Source: Bradyrhizobium diazoefficiens
GTDB taxonomy: Bacteria; Pseudomonadota; Alphaproteobacteria; Rhizobiales; Xanthobacteraceae
Length of the DNA: 64,000 nucleotides
Direction: 5' to 3'
NCBI RefSeq assembly: GCF_016612535.1
Contig: NZ_JAENXS010000002.1
Location: 1,054,001 to 1,118,000 of the forward strand
The notes beneath the pieces are model-generated. The model worked only from the letters and a program-made list of their open reading frames with translations. It did no database searches and was not told the origin of the DNA. Each line of letters starts with the position of its first letter. Positions within the stretch are counted from its first letter, which is position 1. Positions 20,282 to 29,634 of the stretch are shown piece by piece. The translations under genes were made by a program, and so were the position numbers.

Positions 20282-22651
20282 ATGCAAGAACACACCAAAT
20301 CGTCCACGCTCGAAAACGCTATTGCACTGCAAAAATACGGCGTCGGACAGCCGGTCCGCCGCAAAGAGGACGACACGCTGGTCCGCGGCAAGGGCCGCTA
20401 TACCGACGATTTCAACCTGCCCGGCCAGGCCCATGCCGCGATCGTCCGCTCGACCCACGCCCATGGCATCATCCGCGGTATCAACACCGAGGCCGCCAAG
20501 GCGATGCCGGGTGTGCTGGGCGTGTGGACCGGAACCGACCTGGACGCCGTCGGCTATGGCCCCTTCACCTGCGGCCTGCCGCTGAAGAGCCGCGACGGCT
20601 CGCCTCTGCTCCAGACCAACCGCCAGCCGCTCGCGACTGACAAGGTCCGCTTCGTCGGCGATCCCGTCGCCTTCGTGGTGGCCGAGACCCTGGCGCAGGC
20701 GCGCGATGCGGCTGAGGCCGTCGAGCTCGACATCGAGCCGCTGCCCGCGGTAACGGATCCCGAGGAAGCCACCAAGCCCGGCGCGCCGCAGCTTTACGAC
20801 CATATCCCGAACAATATCGCGCTCGACTACCACTATGGCGACACGGACAAGGTGAACGCAGCTTTCGCCAGCGCCGCCCATGTGACCAAGGTCGACATCG
20901 AGAACACCCGCGTTGCCGTGGTCTCGATGGAGCCGCGCGTGGGTCTGGCCTCCTACGACAAGGCCAACGAGCGCTACACCATCCAGATGCCGACGCAGGG
21001 CGTCGCGGGTAACCGCGCCAACCTCGCCAAGAACCTGAAGGTGCCGAACGACAAGGTGCGCATCCTCACTGCTAATGTCGGCGGCTCCTTCGGCATGAAG
21101 AACGTCAACTATCCCGAATACATGTGTATCCTGTATGCGGCGAAGGCGCTGGGGCGGCCGGTGAAATGGCTCGACGAGCGCTCGACCAGCTTCCTGTCCG
21201 ACAGCCACGGCCGCGCGCAGAAGATCCACGCCGAGCTCGCGCTCGACGCCGAGGGGCACTTCCTTGCGGCCAGGCTATCGGGCTACGGCAATCTCGGCGC
21301 CTACATCACCGGCGTTTCGCCCAGCCCGCTCTCGCTCAACACCGGCAAGAACTTCTCCAGCGTCTACCGCACGCCGCTGATGGCGGTCGACATCAAGACG
21401 GTGCTGACCAACACCACGCTGATGGGCGCCTATCGCGGCGCCGGCCGGCCCGAGGCGAACTACTATATGGAGCGGCTGATCGACCGCGCCGCCGACGAGA
21501 TGGGCATCAATCGGCTGACGATGCGCAAGCGTAACTTCATCAAGCAGAACCAGATGCCGTTCGCCGCCTCCTCCGGCGTCACCTATGACAGCGGCGACTT
21601 CCAGGCCGTGTTCAACAAGGCGCTCGAAATCTCCGACCACGAGAACTTTGCCAAGCGCAAGAAGGAGAGCAGGAAGGCCGGCAAGCTGCGCGGCATCGCG
21701 GTCGGCTCCTATCTTGAGGTCACCGCGCCGCCGAGCGTCGAGCTCGGCAAGATCGTGTTCGATGCTGACGGCAGCGTGCAGCTCATCACCGGCACGCTCG
21801 ACTACGGCCAGGGCCACGCCACACCGTTCGCGCAAGTGCTGTGCGCGCAGCTCGGGGTTCCCTTCGAGAGCGTCAAGCTGGTGCAGGGCGACAGCGACCT
21901 CGTCCATACCGGCAGCGGCACGGGCGGCTCGCGCTCGATCACCGCGACCGGCATGGCGATTGTGGAGGCTTCGAAGCTCGTCATCGAGAAAGGCAAGCGC
22001 GCCGCCGCGCACGTGCTGGAGGCCTCCGAAGCCGACATCGAGTTCGCCGACGGCAGCTTCACCATCGCCGGCACCGACCGCAGCATCGACATCATGGAGC
22101 TCGCCAAGAAACTCCATGACGGCAAGGTCCCGGACGGCGTGCCTGACAGCCTCGACGTCGACCACACCAGCGAGCCGGTGCCGTCGGCCTTCCCGAACGG
22201 CTGCCATGTGGCTGAAGTGGAGATCGACCCTGAGACCGGCGTGGTGCAGATCGTGCGCTACAGCGCCGTGAACGATTTCGGCACCGTGGTCAATCCGATG
22301 CTCGTCGCGGGTCAGCTTCACGGCGGCGTCGTCCAGGGCATCGGCCAGGCGCTGATGGAGCACGTCCGCTACGACGAGAGCGGTCACCCGATCACGGGCT
22401 CGCTGATGGACTACGCCCTGCCTCGCGCCGAGGACGTGCCCAACATGAGGATCGGCGACCACCCAATCCCGGCCACGACCAATCCGCTCGGCACCAAGGG
22501 CTGCGGCGAAGCCGGCTGCGCCGGCAGCCTGTCGACCGTGGTGAACGCGGTGATCGACGCATTGTCGGACTACGGCATCAAGCACATCGACATGCCGCTG
22601 ACGCCAGAACGCGTCTGGCGCGCGATCCAGGATGCGAAGGGCGCGGCGTAG
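20282..22651 (+). CDS. Molybdopterin-binding large subunit, form II CoxL-like
   Basis: This 789-residue molybdenum hydroxylase large subunit is of the xanthine dehydrogenase family. The active-site loop reads AYRGAGR (about residues 383-389), the mark of form II CoxL-like proteins; true CO dehydrogenases have AYRCSFR. The catalytic glutamate is in KGCGEAGCAGS (about 742). Such proteins normally act with an FAD subunit and a 2Fe-2S subunit, but neither gene is adjacent. The substrate is unknown and it is unlikely to be CO. The ATG at 20282 is chosen because similarity begins shortly after it. Confidence 0.88.
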   Translation: MQEHTKSSTLENAIALQKYGVGQPVRRKEDDTLVRGKGRYTDDFNLPGQAHAAIVRSTHAHGIIRGINTEAAKAMPGVLGVWTGTDLDAVGYGPFTCGLPLKSRDGSPLLQTNRQPLATDKVRFVGDPVAFVVAETLAQARDAAEAVELDIEPLPAVTDPEEATKPGAPQLYDHIPNNIALDYHYGDTDKVNAAFASAAHVTKVDIENTRVAVVSMEPRVGLASYDKANERYTIQMPTQGVAGNRANLAKNLKVPNDKVRILTANVGGSFGMKNVNYPEYMCILYAAKALGRPVKWLDERSTSFLSDSHGRAQKIHAELALDAEGHFLAARLSGYGNLGAYITGVSPSPLSLNTGKNFSSVYRTPLMAVDIKTVLTNTTLMGAYRGAGRPEANYYMERLIDRAADEMGINRLTMRKRNFIKQNQMPFAASSGVTYDSGDFQAVFNKALEISDHENFAKRKKESRKAGKLRGIAVGSYLEVTAPPSVELGKIVFDADGSVQLITGTLDYGQGHATPFAQVLCAQLGVPFESVKLVQGDSDLVHTGSGTGGSRSITATGMAIVEASKLVIEKGKRAAAHVLEASEADIEFADGSFTIAGTDRSIDIMELAKKLHDGKVPDGVPDSLDVDHTSEPVPSAFPNGCHVAEVEIDPETGVVQIVRYSAVNDFGTVVNPMLVAGQLHGGVVQGIGQALMEHVRYDESGHPITGSLMDYALPRAEDVPNMRIGDHPIPATTNPLGTKGCGEAGCAGSLSTVVNAVIDALSDYGIKHIDMPLTPERVWRAIQDAKGAA

Positions 22652-22655
22652 ATTG

Positions 22656-22814
22656 TTCACCTCGCCCCGCTTGCGGGGAGAGGTCGAAGCCGGAGCGTAG
22701 CGAGGCTTCGGGTGAGGGGGACTCTCCGCGAGTCCAACTTTCATCGTCCTTGCGGAAGCTCCCCCTCACCCGGCGCTTCGCGCCGACCTCTCCCCGCAAG
22801 CGGGGCGAGGTGAA
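22656..22814. repeat. Long inverted repeat between convergent genes
   Basis: This 159-bp element has perfect terminal inverted repeats of 31 bp: TTCACCTCGCCCCGCTTGCG continuing GGGAGAGGTCG, against its exact complement at 22784-22814. Each arm is itself a hairpin (CCCCGCTTGCGGGG). It fills the space between the 3' ends of the CoxL-like and MaoC-like genes and could terminate both. Relatives are at 29431-29566 and, reduced to one hairpin, at 62232-62255. Confidence 0.9.
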
Positions 22815-22818
22815 GAGA

Positions 22819-23619
22819 TCAAGCCGCCGCCTGCTCGCGCGGCTGGTAGATCGCGATGTGCTGGCAATGCGCGAGCGGTGTCGTGCCGTTGGCGACGACG
22901 AGCGCGTCGAACTCGACGAAGCGGTGGCCCTTCTTCTCGTAATTCGCGGTGACCTTCGCCCGCGCCACGATCTCGTCGCCGGCGCGCGCGGGCGATAAGA
23001 GCTGCATGCGGCTGCCGACGTGAATCCACGGACCCAGAATCGTGTTGTCGACCAGCACGCGGTTCATGACGCGCTGGATCAGGCCGGGATGACCAAGTCC
23101 CTCGCGCGCGAAGATCGGATCGGTCTCCCTGATGTCGGCGAGATAGCTGGTCGCGTCCTGCCCGGCCCAGCGACGCGGCGTCGTGCCAAGCCATTTGCCT
23201 GTCTCGAACGTGGCCGGGCTGACGGGCGTGCGCTCGGCCACCGCGGGGACTTCGACATAGTCGCTCAGTGAGACCGCAGGCGCCGCCGCCGTCAGCGACG
23301 CCGTCCCGGTGGCGCAAAGCTCGGTGCGGCTGAAGACCTCGATGGTGAGCAGGCCGTTGTGCTCGGTCGCGTCGACATCGGCGGTCTCGCCGTCATAGAC
23401 CGGCTTGATGAAGCGGGCCTCGACCAGTCCGCGCGACAGGAAATCGCGGCCCCAGCGCGCCACCGGCACGTGCATCATGTAGGCGAAGACGTCGACGCCC
23501 GGAACCAGCCCGCCGGAAAAGCCGAAGCGGCGCGCCACCGTGTCGTCATGCATCTTGTTTTCGGATTGTTTTGCGGTGTTGTAGGCCGCAACGCGGTAGG
23601 TTTCGAGCCGGTTCGGCAT
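22819..23619 (-). CDS. MaoC-like double hot-dog protein
   Basis: This 266-residue protein has weak internal duplication typical of two hot-dog folds. The N-terminal half holds GGLVPGVDVFAYMMHVPVARWG; the second half holds GLGHPGLIQRVMNRVL and a final SPARAGDEIVARAKVTANYEKKGHRF-like strand pair, written here only by its ends. This is the layout of acyl-CoA hydratase-like proteins. The catalytic Asp/His pair of true MaoC hydratases is not obvious, so activity is uncertain. It is a single gene, convergent with the CoxL-like gene. Confidence 0.65.
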   Translation of the reverse strand: MPNRLETYRVAAYNTAKQSENKMHDDTVARRFGFSGGLVPGVDVFAYMMHVPVARWGRDFLSRGLVEARFIKPVYDGETADVDATEHNGLLTIEVFSRTELCATGTASLTAAAPAVSLSDYVEVPAVAERTPVSPATFETGKWLGTTPRRWAGQDATSYLADIRETDPIFAREGLGHPGLIQRVMNRVLVDNTILGPWIHVGSRMQLLSPARAGDEIVARAKVTANYEKKGHRFVEFDALVVANGTTPLAHCQHIAIYQPREQAAA

Positions 23620-23771
23620 GGCTGACCTTCCAAAATTCTTGCCCAGAATTCTTGTTGTTTCGGGCCGATCGTAGGCCCTGAGGAACCGGGGTCAATCCCC
23701 TCGCCTTTGCAGCCCGAATGGGGTACCACGCGCGGGCTGCGGAACCGCTTCGCAAGCCCCATTTACGGATA

Positions 23772-24269
23772 ATGACGAACCCTCAAAACACCACCCGCAT
23801 CTACGTCGACGCCGACGCCTGCCCCGTCAAGGACGAGATCTATCGCGTCGCCGGCAGGCACGCTCTGCGCGTGAGCGTGGTCGCGGGCAATTTCATCCGC
23901 GTGCCCCAGGATCCACTGATCGAGCGGATCGCGGCAGGCGCCGGCATGGATGCGGCCGACGACTGGATCGCGGAACGCGCCGGGCCCGGCGATATCGTCA
24001 TCACCTCGGATATCCCGCTCGCAAGCCGCTGCGTGAAAGCCGGCGCCGATGTGATTGCAGCCAACGGCAAGCCGTTCACCGAGGAATCGATCGGGATGAC
24101 GCTCGCGGTCCGCAACCTGATGACGGATTTGCGCTCGGCGGGCGAGGTCACTGGCGGTCCGAAATCGTTTGCACCACGCGACCGCTCGACGTTTTTGTCG
24201 ACGCTCGACCAGACCATCCGCCGCATTCAGCGCCGCCGCGGCGACCAGGCCGCAACAAGACAAGACTGA
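23772..24269 (+). CDS. YaiI/YqxD family protein (UPF0178)
   Basis: This 165-residue member of the DUF188 (UPF0178) family has the PIN-like opening [13 protein letters not shown], the [21 protein letters not shown] core and [10 protein letters not shown]. The biochemical role is not established; the acidic motif pattern recalls nucleases. The ATG at 23772 is the first in a fitting position. It leads a tight operon: 8 bases to the ABC-F gene, which is followed after 3 bases by the D-threonine aldolase-like gene. Confidence 0.9.
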   Translation: MTNPQNTTRIYVDADACPVKDEIYRVAGRHALRVSVVAGNFIRVPQDPLIERIAAGAGMDAADDWIAERAGPGDIVITSDIPLASRCVKAGADVIAANGKPFTEESIGMTLAVRNLMTDLRSAGEVTGGPKSFAPRDRSTFLSTLDQTIRRIQRRRGDQAATRQD

Positions 24270-24277
24270 GACACCGC

Positions 24278-26083
24278 ATGGCGCCACCGCTGATTCAACT
24301 GCGCGATATCAAGCTGACCTTTGGCGGCACGCCGCTCCTGGCGGGCGTCGAACTGTCGGTTTCGACCGGCGAGCGCGTCTGCCTGATCGGCCGCAACGGT
24401 TCGGGCAAATCGACGCTGCTCAAGATCGCGGCCGGCTTGGTCGAACCCGATGGCGGCAGCCGTTTCGTGCAGCCCGGCGCCACCATCCGCTACCTGCCGC
24501 AGGAGCCGGATTTTTCCGGTTTCTCCACCACGCTGGCCTACGTCGAGGCCGGCCTCCATGCCGGCGACGATCACTATCAGGCGCGCTATCTGGTCGAACA
24601 GCTCGGTCTCAGCGGCGAAGAAGATCCGGCGCATGTCTCCGGCGGCGAAGCGCGCCGCGCCGCGCTGGCGCGCGTGCTGGCGCCCTCGCCCGATATCCTG
24701 CTGCTGGACGAGCCGACCAACCATCTCGATCTGACGACTATCGAATGGCTGGAGGCCGAACTGGAGAGCCGACGCTGCGCGCTGGTGATCATCAGCCACG
24801 ATCGGCGCTTCCTGTCCAACCTCTCGCGCAGCACCGCCTGGCTCGACCGCGGCCAGATCCGGCAGATCGACCGCGGCTTCAGTGCCTTTGAGGCCTGGCG
24901 CGACGAGGTGCTCGCCGAGGAAGAGCGCGACCAGCACAAGCTCGACCGCAAGATCGTCAACGAAGAGCACTGGTTGCGCTACGGTGTCTCGGGCCGCCGC
25001 AAGCGCAACGTCAAGCGGCTTGGCAACTTGCACGCGCTGCGCGACCAGCGCCGTACCCATCGCGGCGCGACGGGTAACGCCAACCTCGCGGCCGCCGAAG
25101 CCGACAAATCCGGCAAGCTCGTCATTGAGGCCAAGCATATCAGCCGGTCCTATGGCGAGCGAAAGATCGTCGACGACTTCTCGATCCGCGTCCAACGCGG
25201 CGATCGCATCGGCATCGTCGGCCCGAACGGCGCCGGCAAGACCACGCTGATCGAGATGCTGACCGGCGGCAGCGCACCGGACAGCGGCAGCGTACGGCTC
25301 GGCGCCAACATCGAGATGGCGACGCTCGACCAGCATCGCGAAAGCCTCGATCCCAAATCGACGCTGGCCGAGGCGCTGACCGGCGGTCGTGGCGACCACG
25401 TCATGGTCGGCGGCAAGCCGAAGCATGTCGTCAGCTACATGAAGGACTTCCTGTTCGCCCAAGAACAGATGCGCACGCCGCTGGAGGTGCTGTCCGGGGG
25501 CGAGCGCGGCCGGCTGATGCTGGCACGCGCGCTGGCGAAGCCCTCCAACCTCCTGGTGCTGGACGAGCCGACCAACGACCTCGACCTCGAGACCCTCGAC
25601 GTCCTCGAGGAGATGCTCGGCGACTACGAGGGCACCGTGATTCTGATCAGCCATGATCGCGATTTTCTCGACCGCGTGGTGACGTCGGTGATCGTGCCCG
25701 AGGGCGATGGACGCTGGCTCGAATATGCCGGCGGTTACACCGACATGCTGGCCCAGCGTGGCGTCGACTTGAAGCGCGCGACGGCGAAGGCCGTCGAAGA
25801 GAAGAGAGAGCCGCGGTCAGCCGCGCCTTCCGGTGTCACGAAACGACGGTTGACCTTCAACGAGCAACACGCGCTGGAGACGCTGCCCAAGACCATCGCC
25901 AAGCTGCAGGCCGAGATCGCCAAGCAGCAGCGCTTCCTTGACGATCCCGATCTCTTCCGCAAGGATCGCAAGCGCTTCGATCAGGCCTCCGACGCTCTGA
26001 CGAAAGCGCAAGAGGAACTGGCCGAGGCCGAGGACAAATGGCTGGAGCTCGAAGTGCGGCGCGAAGAAATCGAGAAAGCCTGA
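24278..26083 (+). CDS. ABC-F family ATPase, Uup-like
   Basis: This 601-residue soluble protein has two ABC domains. The Walker A motifs are GRNGSGKST and GPNGAGKTT; the signatures are VSGGEARRAAL and LSGGERGRLML, each followed by LDEPTN-LDL. No membrane segment is present. The C-terminal 75 residues form a charged coiled coil typical of Uup, which binds DNA or ribosomes. ABC-F proteins act on stalled ribosomes; Uup also affects transposon excision in E. coli. It is the middle gene of a three-gene operon. Confidence 0.92.
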   Translation: MAPPLIQLRDIKLTFGGTPLLAGVELSVSTGERVCLIGRNGSGKSTLLKIAAGLVEPDGGSRFVQPGATIRYLPQEPDFSGFSTTLAYVEAGLHAGDDHYQARYLVEQLGLSGEEDPAHVSGGEARRAALARVLAPSPDILLLDEPTNHLDLTTIEWLEAELESRRCALVIISHDRRFLSNLSRSTAWLDRGQIRQIDRGFSAFEAWRDEVLAEEERDQHKLDRKIVNEEHWLRYGVSGRRKRNVKRLGNLHALRDQRRTHRGATGNANLAAAEADKSGKLVIEAKHISRSYGERKIVDDFSIRVQRGDRIGIVGPNGAGKTTLIEMLTGGSAPDSGSVRLGANIEMATLDQHRESLDPKSTLAEALTGGRGDHVMVGGKPKHVVSYMKDFLFAQEQMRTPLEVLSGGERGRLMLARALAKPSNLLVLDEPTNDLDLETLDVLEEMLGDYEGTVILISHDRDFLDRVVTSVIVPEGDGRWLEYAGGYTDMLAQRGVDLKRATAKAVEEKREPRSAAPSGVTKRRLTFNEQHALETLPKTIAKLQAEIAKQQRFLDDPDLFRKDRKRFDQASDALTKAQEELAEAEDKWLELEVRREEIEKA

Positions 26084-26086
26084 CCC

Positions 26087-27166
26087 ATGACAACTCCCCT
26101 CGCTGCAAAAATCGCCCGCGAATATGGTACGCCCTGCGCCGTCATCGACATGGACAAGGTCGAGCGTAACATCGCGCGCATCCAGAAGGCCTGCGACGAC
26201 GCCGGGATCGCCAACCGGCCGCACATCAAGACGCACAAGAATCCGACCATTGCGAAGATGCAGGTCGCAGCCGGTGCGAAAGGCATCACCTGCCAGAAGC
26301 TCGGCGAGGCCGAGATCATGGCCAATGCCGGCATCGACGACATCCTGATCAGCTACAATCTGCTGGGCGAGGAGAAGATGGCGCGGCTCGGCGCGCTGCA
26401 GGCGAAGGCGAACATGACGGTCGCCGCCGACAATTCGACCGTCGTTGCCGGACTGCCCAAGGCCGCGGCGGCCTCGGGCCGTCCGCTCTCGGTCGTGGTC
26501 GAATGCGACACCGGCCGCAAGCGCGCGGGCGTCGAGACGCCGGCGGAAGCGACTGCGCTGGCGCGCGAGATCGCCGCGTCCAAGGGGTTGCACTTTGCCG
26601 GCTTCATGCTCTATCCGACCGAAACTGGCTGGGATGACGCGCAAAAATTCTACGACGAGGCGCTGGCGGGCGTGCGCGCGCACGGGTTGGACGCCACGAT
26701 TGTCTCGACCGGCGGCACGCCGAACCTGAAGAATATCGGAAAGCTCAAGGGCGGCACCGAGCATCGCTTCGGCACTTATATCTACAACGACCGCATGCAG
26801 GTCGCGGCCGGCTCTGCCACCTGGGACGATTGCGCGCTGAACATCTATTCGACCGTGGTGAGCCGCGCCGCGCCCGAGCGCGGTATTCTCGACGCAGGCT
26901 CGAAGACCCTGACAACTGACACCGGTGGGCTCGATGGCCACGGCCTGATCCTCGAGCACCCCGAAGCCAAGATCGCGCGCTTCGCAGAAGAGCACGGCTT
27001 CCTCGACCTCTCCCGCAGCAACACGCGCCCGAATGTCGGCGACGTCGTTCGCATCGTGCCGAACCACGTCTGCGTCGTCGTCAACATGATGGACGAAGTC
27101 GTGATGGTCCGCGGCGATGAGATCATCGGCACGCTGCCTGTGGCGGCGCGCGGGAAGCTGCGGTAG
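26087..27166 (+). CDS. D-threonine aldolase / D-serine dehydratase-like enzyme
   Basis: This 359-residue PLP enzyme of fold type III has an N-terminal alanine racemase-like barrel with the PLP lysine in RPHIKTHK (Lys48). The C-terminal domain carries the His-x-Cys metal site in PNHVCVVVNM (about residue 326). The family cleaves D-3-hydroxyamino acids to glycine and an aldehyde, or deaminates D-serine; the exact substrate is not visible. It starts 3 bases after the ABC-F stop, so it is translationally linked to it. Confidence 0.85.
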   Translation: MTTPLAAKIAREYGTPCAVIDMDKVERNIARIQKACDDAGIANRPHIKTHKNPTIAKMQVAAGAKGITCQKLGEAEIMANAGIDDILISYNLLGEEKMARLGALQAKANMTVAADNSTVVAGLPKAAAASGRPLSVVVECDTGRKRAGVETPAEATALAREIAASKGLHFAGFMLYPTETGWDDAQKFYDEALAGVRAHGLDATIVSTGGTPNLKNIGKLKGGTEHRFGTYIYNDRMQVAAGSATWDDCALNIYSTVVSRAAPERGILDAGSKTLTTDTGGLDGHGLILEHPEAKIARFAEEHGFLDLSRSNTRPNVGDVVRIVPNHVCVVVNMMDEVVMVRGDEIIGTLPVAARGKLR

Positions 27167-27186
27167 CGCGTGCTGCTTCCACAAGC

Positions 27187-27274
27187 CGTCATTGCGAGGA
27201 GCTCTTGCGACGAAGCAATCCAGACTACCTCCGCGGACGGATTCTGGATTGCTTCGCTGCGCTCGCAATGACGG
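27187..27274. repeat. Palindromic repeat, CCGTCATTGCGAG family
   Basis: The arms CCGTCATTGCGAG and CTCGCAATGACGG enclose an inner pair based on CGAAGCAATCCAG and CTGGATTGCTTCG. It separates the convergent D-threonine aldolase and flavoprotein genes. A second copy is at 47491-47570. Confidence 0.9.
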
Positions 27275-27277
27275 TGG

Positions 27278-28495
27278 TTAACGCTTCAACCATGCCAGCA
27301 CACCCCTGCCCGCTGCAGCGCCCGTCGCGAACGAGGCCTGCAGCAGATAACCGCCCGTTGGCGCCTCGCAATCCAGCATCTCGCCGGCGGCGAACACGCC
27401 GGGCAGTTTGCGCAGCATGAATTTGTCGTCGAGCTCGTCGAAGGCCACTCCACCCGCGGTGGAGATGGCGCGATCGATCGGAGCGACGCCGGTGAGTTGA
27501 ACCGGAATTGCGTTCACCAGATCCGCGAGATCCGCCGGCGAGAGCGATGCCAACGGCCGGCCAGATGCGATGGCGGCCTCCTGCATCAGGCCGATGCCGA
27601 CCGGCGACAATTGCGCCGCCTTGCGCAGAAAATTCGCGAGCGACTGCTTGCCGCGCGTGCCCGACAGGCGTGTGGTCAGCGCCGCAGGGTCGAGATCGGG
27701 CCGCAATGCGATCGTCAGCCGCGCTTGCCCGATCCCCAGCACCGCCTCGCGCAGCTCCGCCGACAGCGCGTAGATCGCGCCACCTTCGATGCCGCTGCGG
27801 GTGATCATGGCTTCGCCGCGGACCGTGTGCGCTCCGATCGTCAGCGCTGCGCCCTTGAGCGGCTGGCCCTCGAAACGATCGCGAAACACTTCGGACCACG
27901 CAACGATGAAGCCGGAATTCGCCGGCCGGAGTTTTGAGATGGCAACGCCCTTCGCGGCGAGACAATCGACCCACGCCCCATCGGAGCCGAGCCGCGGCCA
28001 GCTTGCGCCACCGACCGCGAGCACCGTTGGGCCGGCAGCGATGGCAAGCGGTCCGTGAGGCGTCTGAAACTGGAGCCGCCCCTGCTCGTCCCAGCCGATC
28101 CAGCGATGCCGAAAAGCGAATTGCACGCCGGCCGCATCGAGCCGCCGCAGCCAGGCACGCAGCAAGGGCGAGGCCTTGAACGTCTTTGGAAACACCCGCC
28201 CGCTGCTGCCGACGAAAGTCAGCTGCCCAAGTGCCGCGCTCCAGTCGCGCAGCGCATCGGGCGGGAACGCTTCGACTGCGGCGCGCAGATGCGGCATCGC
28301 TCCCCGGTAACGGACGAGGAAATCCGGTAGCGGCTCGCTGTGCGTGAGATTGAGCCCGCCGCGGCCGGCCATCAGGAATTTGCGGCCCGCGGACGGCATT
28401 GCGTCGTAGATGGTGACGCGGGCACCACCCTGCGCCAGCACCTCCGCCGCCATCAGCCCGGCGGGACCGGCACCGATGACGGCGACGTCGGTCAG
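27278..28495 (-). CDS. HI0933-like flavoprotein (TIGR03862 type)
   Basis: This FAD-dependent protein of about 405 residues begins VAVIGAGPAGLMAAEVLA (dinucleotide-binding fold). It continues with AGRKFLMAGRGGLNLTHSE, the hallmark of the HI0933/YhiN family, and ends with FAAGEMLDCEAPTGGYLLQ. The physiological reaction is unknown. No ATG, GTG or TTG lies in frame between the preceding SDR gene and the FAD motif. The only plausible start is a CTG at 28495, whose last two bases are the first two of the SDR stop codon (CTGA), which implies tight coupling. Confidence 0.85.
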   Translation of the reverse strand: MTDVAVIGAGPAGLMAAEVLAQGGARVTIYDAMPSAGRKFLMAGRGGLNLTHSEPLPDFLVRYRGAMPHLRAAVEAFPPDALRDWSAALGQLTFVGSSGRVFPKTFKASPLLRAWLRRLDAAGVQFAFRHRWIGWDEQGRLQFQTPHGPLAIAAGPTVLAVGGASWPRLGSDGAWVDCLAAKGVAISKLRPANSGFIVAWSEVFRDRFEGQPLKGAALTIGAHTVRGEAMITRSGIEGGAIYALSAELREAVLGIGQARLTIALRPDLDPAALTTRLSGTRGKQSLANFLRKAAQLSPVGIGLMQEAAIASGRPLASLSPADLADLVNAIPVQLTGVAPIDRAISTAGGVAFDELDDKFMLRKLPGVFAAGEMLDCEAPTGGYLLQASFATGAAAGRGVLAWLKR

Positions 28496-29409
28496 AGCTT
28501 GATTCCCGCCCGTGCCGCGGCCTGCGCGACATATTTCTGCGTCTGCTCGAATGCGCCGGTCAGCGCCCTGGCCTTCGACATATCGCTGATCTCGGCGAAA
28601 TGGGCGGCAACCGCGTCGGGCGTCCACTCGGACTCCGGCAGGTTGATGCCCTCGCTCTCCAGAATCTTGATCACGGCGAAGGAGCCGGCACCGGCGCCCA
28701 TAATGGTGCGGGTCGGCGCGTCCTCGCTCAGCATGTACTCGACCGCGGGGGTGATCGCATTCGGCTTCATCAATTGCAGCGCCTGCGGCGGCAGCAGCTC
28801 TTCGGTCATGCGGGTCGCAGCCGTCGGCGAGATGATATTGACACGGATATTGGTCTTGCGGCCCTCTTCCGCCAGCACGTTCATCAGGCCGACCATGCCG
28901 GACTTCGCGGCGCCGTAGTTGGCCTGGCCGAAATTGCCGTAGAGGCCGGAGGACGAGGTGGTCAGCACGATACGGCCATAGTTGCGGTCGCGCATGCCGG
29001 CCCAGGCCGCCTTGCAGCAATAGAACGTGCCGACGAGATGCACGTCGAGCACCTTCTGGAAATCGGCGGCCTCCATCTTGCCGAACGATTTGTCGCGCAG
29101 GATGCCGGCATTGGCACACATCAGATCAACGCTGCCCCACTCCTTGGTAGCGCGCTCGACCATGGCGGTGACCTGCTCGAAATTCGAGACGTCGGCACCA
29201 TCAGCCATCGCAGTGCCGCCGGCTTTACGGATCTCCTCGACCACGGCTTCGGCGGGCGAGAGCGACCCGCCGCTGCCGTCACGCGCGCCGCCGAAGTCGT
29301 TGACCACGACCTTCGCGCCGCGGCTCGCCAATCCGAGCGCATGCGCCTTGCCGAGACCATTGCCCGCGCCAGTGATGATGGCGACGCGTCCGTCGAACCT
29401 GATTGCCAT
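28492..29409 (-). CDS. SDR oxidoreductase, 3-hydroxyacyl-CoA dehydrogenase-like
   Basis: This 305-residue short-chain dehydrogenase resembles the N-terminal part of peroxisomal multifunctional enzyme 2. The cofactor loop TGAGNGLGKAHAL, the family insertion VVNDFGGARDGSGGS, CANAGI and the catalytic YGAAK (in FGQANYGAAKSG) are visible. These enzymes oxidise (3R)-hydroxyacyl-CoA with NAD. The ATG at 29409 (MAIRFDGRVA) is where the fold starts; longer frames upstream run into a repeat. Next to a MaoC hydratase and an acyl-CoA synthetase, it fits a beta-oxidation-like route. Confidence 0.9.
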   Translation of the reverse strand: MAIRFDGRVAIITGAGNGLGKAHALGLASRGAKVVVNDFGGARDGSGGSLSPAEAVVEEIRKAGGTAMADGADVSNFEQVTAMVERATKEWGSVDLMCANAGILRDKSFGKMEAADFQKVLDVHLVGTFYCCKAAWAGMRDRNYGRIVLTTSSSGLYGNFGQANYGAAKSGMVGLMNVLAEEGRKTNIRVNIISPTAATRMTEELLPPQALQLMKPNAITPAVEYMLSEDAPTRTIMGAGAGSFAVIKILESEGINLPESEWTPDAVAAHFAEISDMSKARALTGAFEQTQKYVAQAAARAGIKL

Positions 29410-29430
29410 TGTGAGAGTCTCTGTTCTTCT

Positions 29431-29566
29431 TCCCTTCTCCCCTTGTGGGAGAAGGTGGCGCGAAGCGCCGGATGAGGGGTCTCTCTCGGCAGATGCGCTC
29501 GCGGAGAGAGACCCCTCACCCGCCTCGCGTTCCGCGAGGCACCCTCTCCCACAAGGGGAGAGGGAA
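29431..29566. repeat. Inverted repeat between SDR and MaoC genes
   Basis: The outer arms CCCTTCTCCCCTTGTGGGAG and CTCCCACAAGGGGAGAGGG, together with inner pairs such as GGGGTCTCTCTC and GAGAGAGACCCC, make a 136-bp nested palindrome related to 22656-22814. A second short palindrome, ATGGCCGGG-TCAAG-CCCGGCCAT, follows at 29601-29623. Both lie inside a run of same-strand genes, so they may reduce read-through into the SDR gene. Confidence 0.85.
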
Positions 29567-29634
29567 ACCCCGCTCTGGATTGCTTTTTGAGCAGCGATGG
29601 ATGGCCGGGTCAAGCCCGGCCATGACGGCTCGCC

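Noticed and set aside
21275..22744. 489-residue minus-strand frame antisense to the CoxL-like gene
   Set aside because: The sense gene has the AYRGAGR loop and catalytic Glu; the antisense frame runs into the inverted repeat.
27187..27274. Possible CRISPR-like or IS-end signal in the CCGTCATTGCGAG repeats
   Set aside because: There are only two dispersed full palindromic copies and one fragment, without spacer arrays, transposase or target duplications; they fit an intergenic palindrome family.
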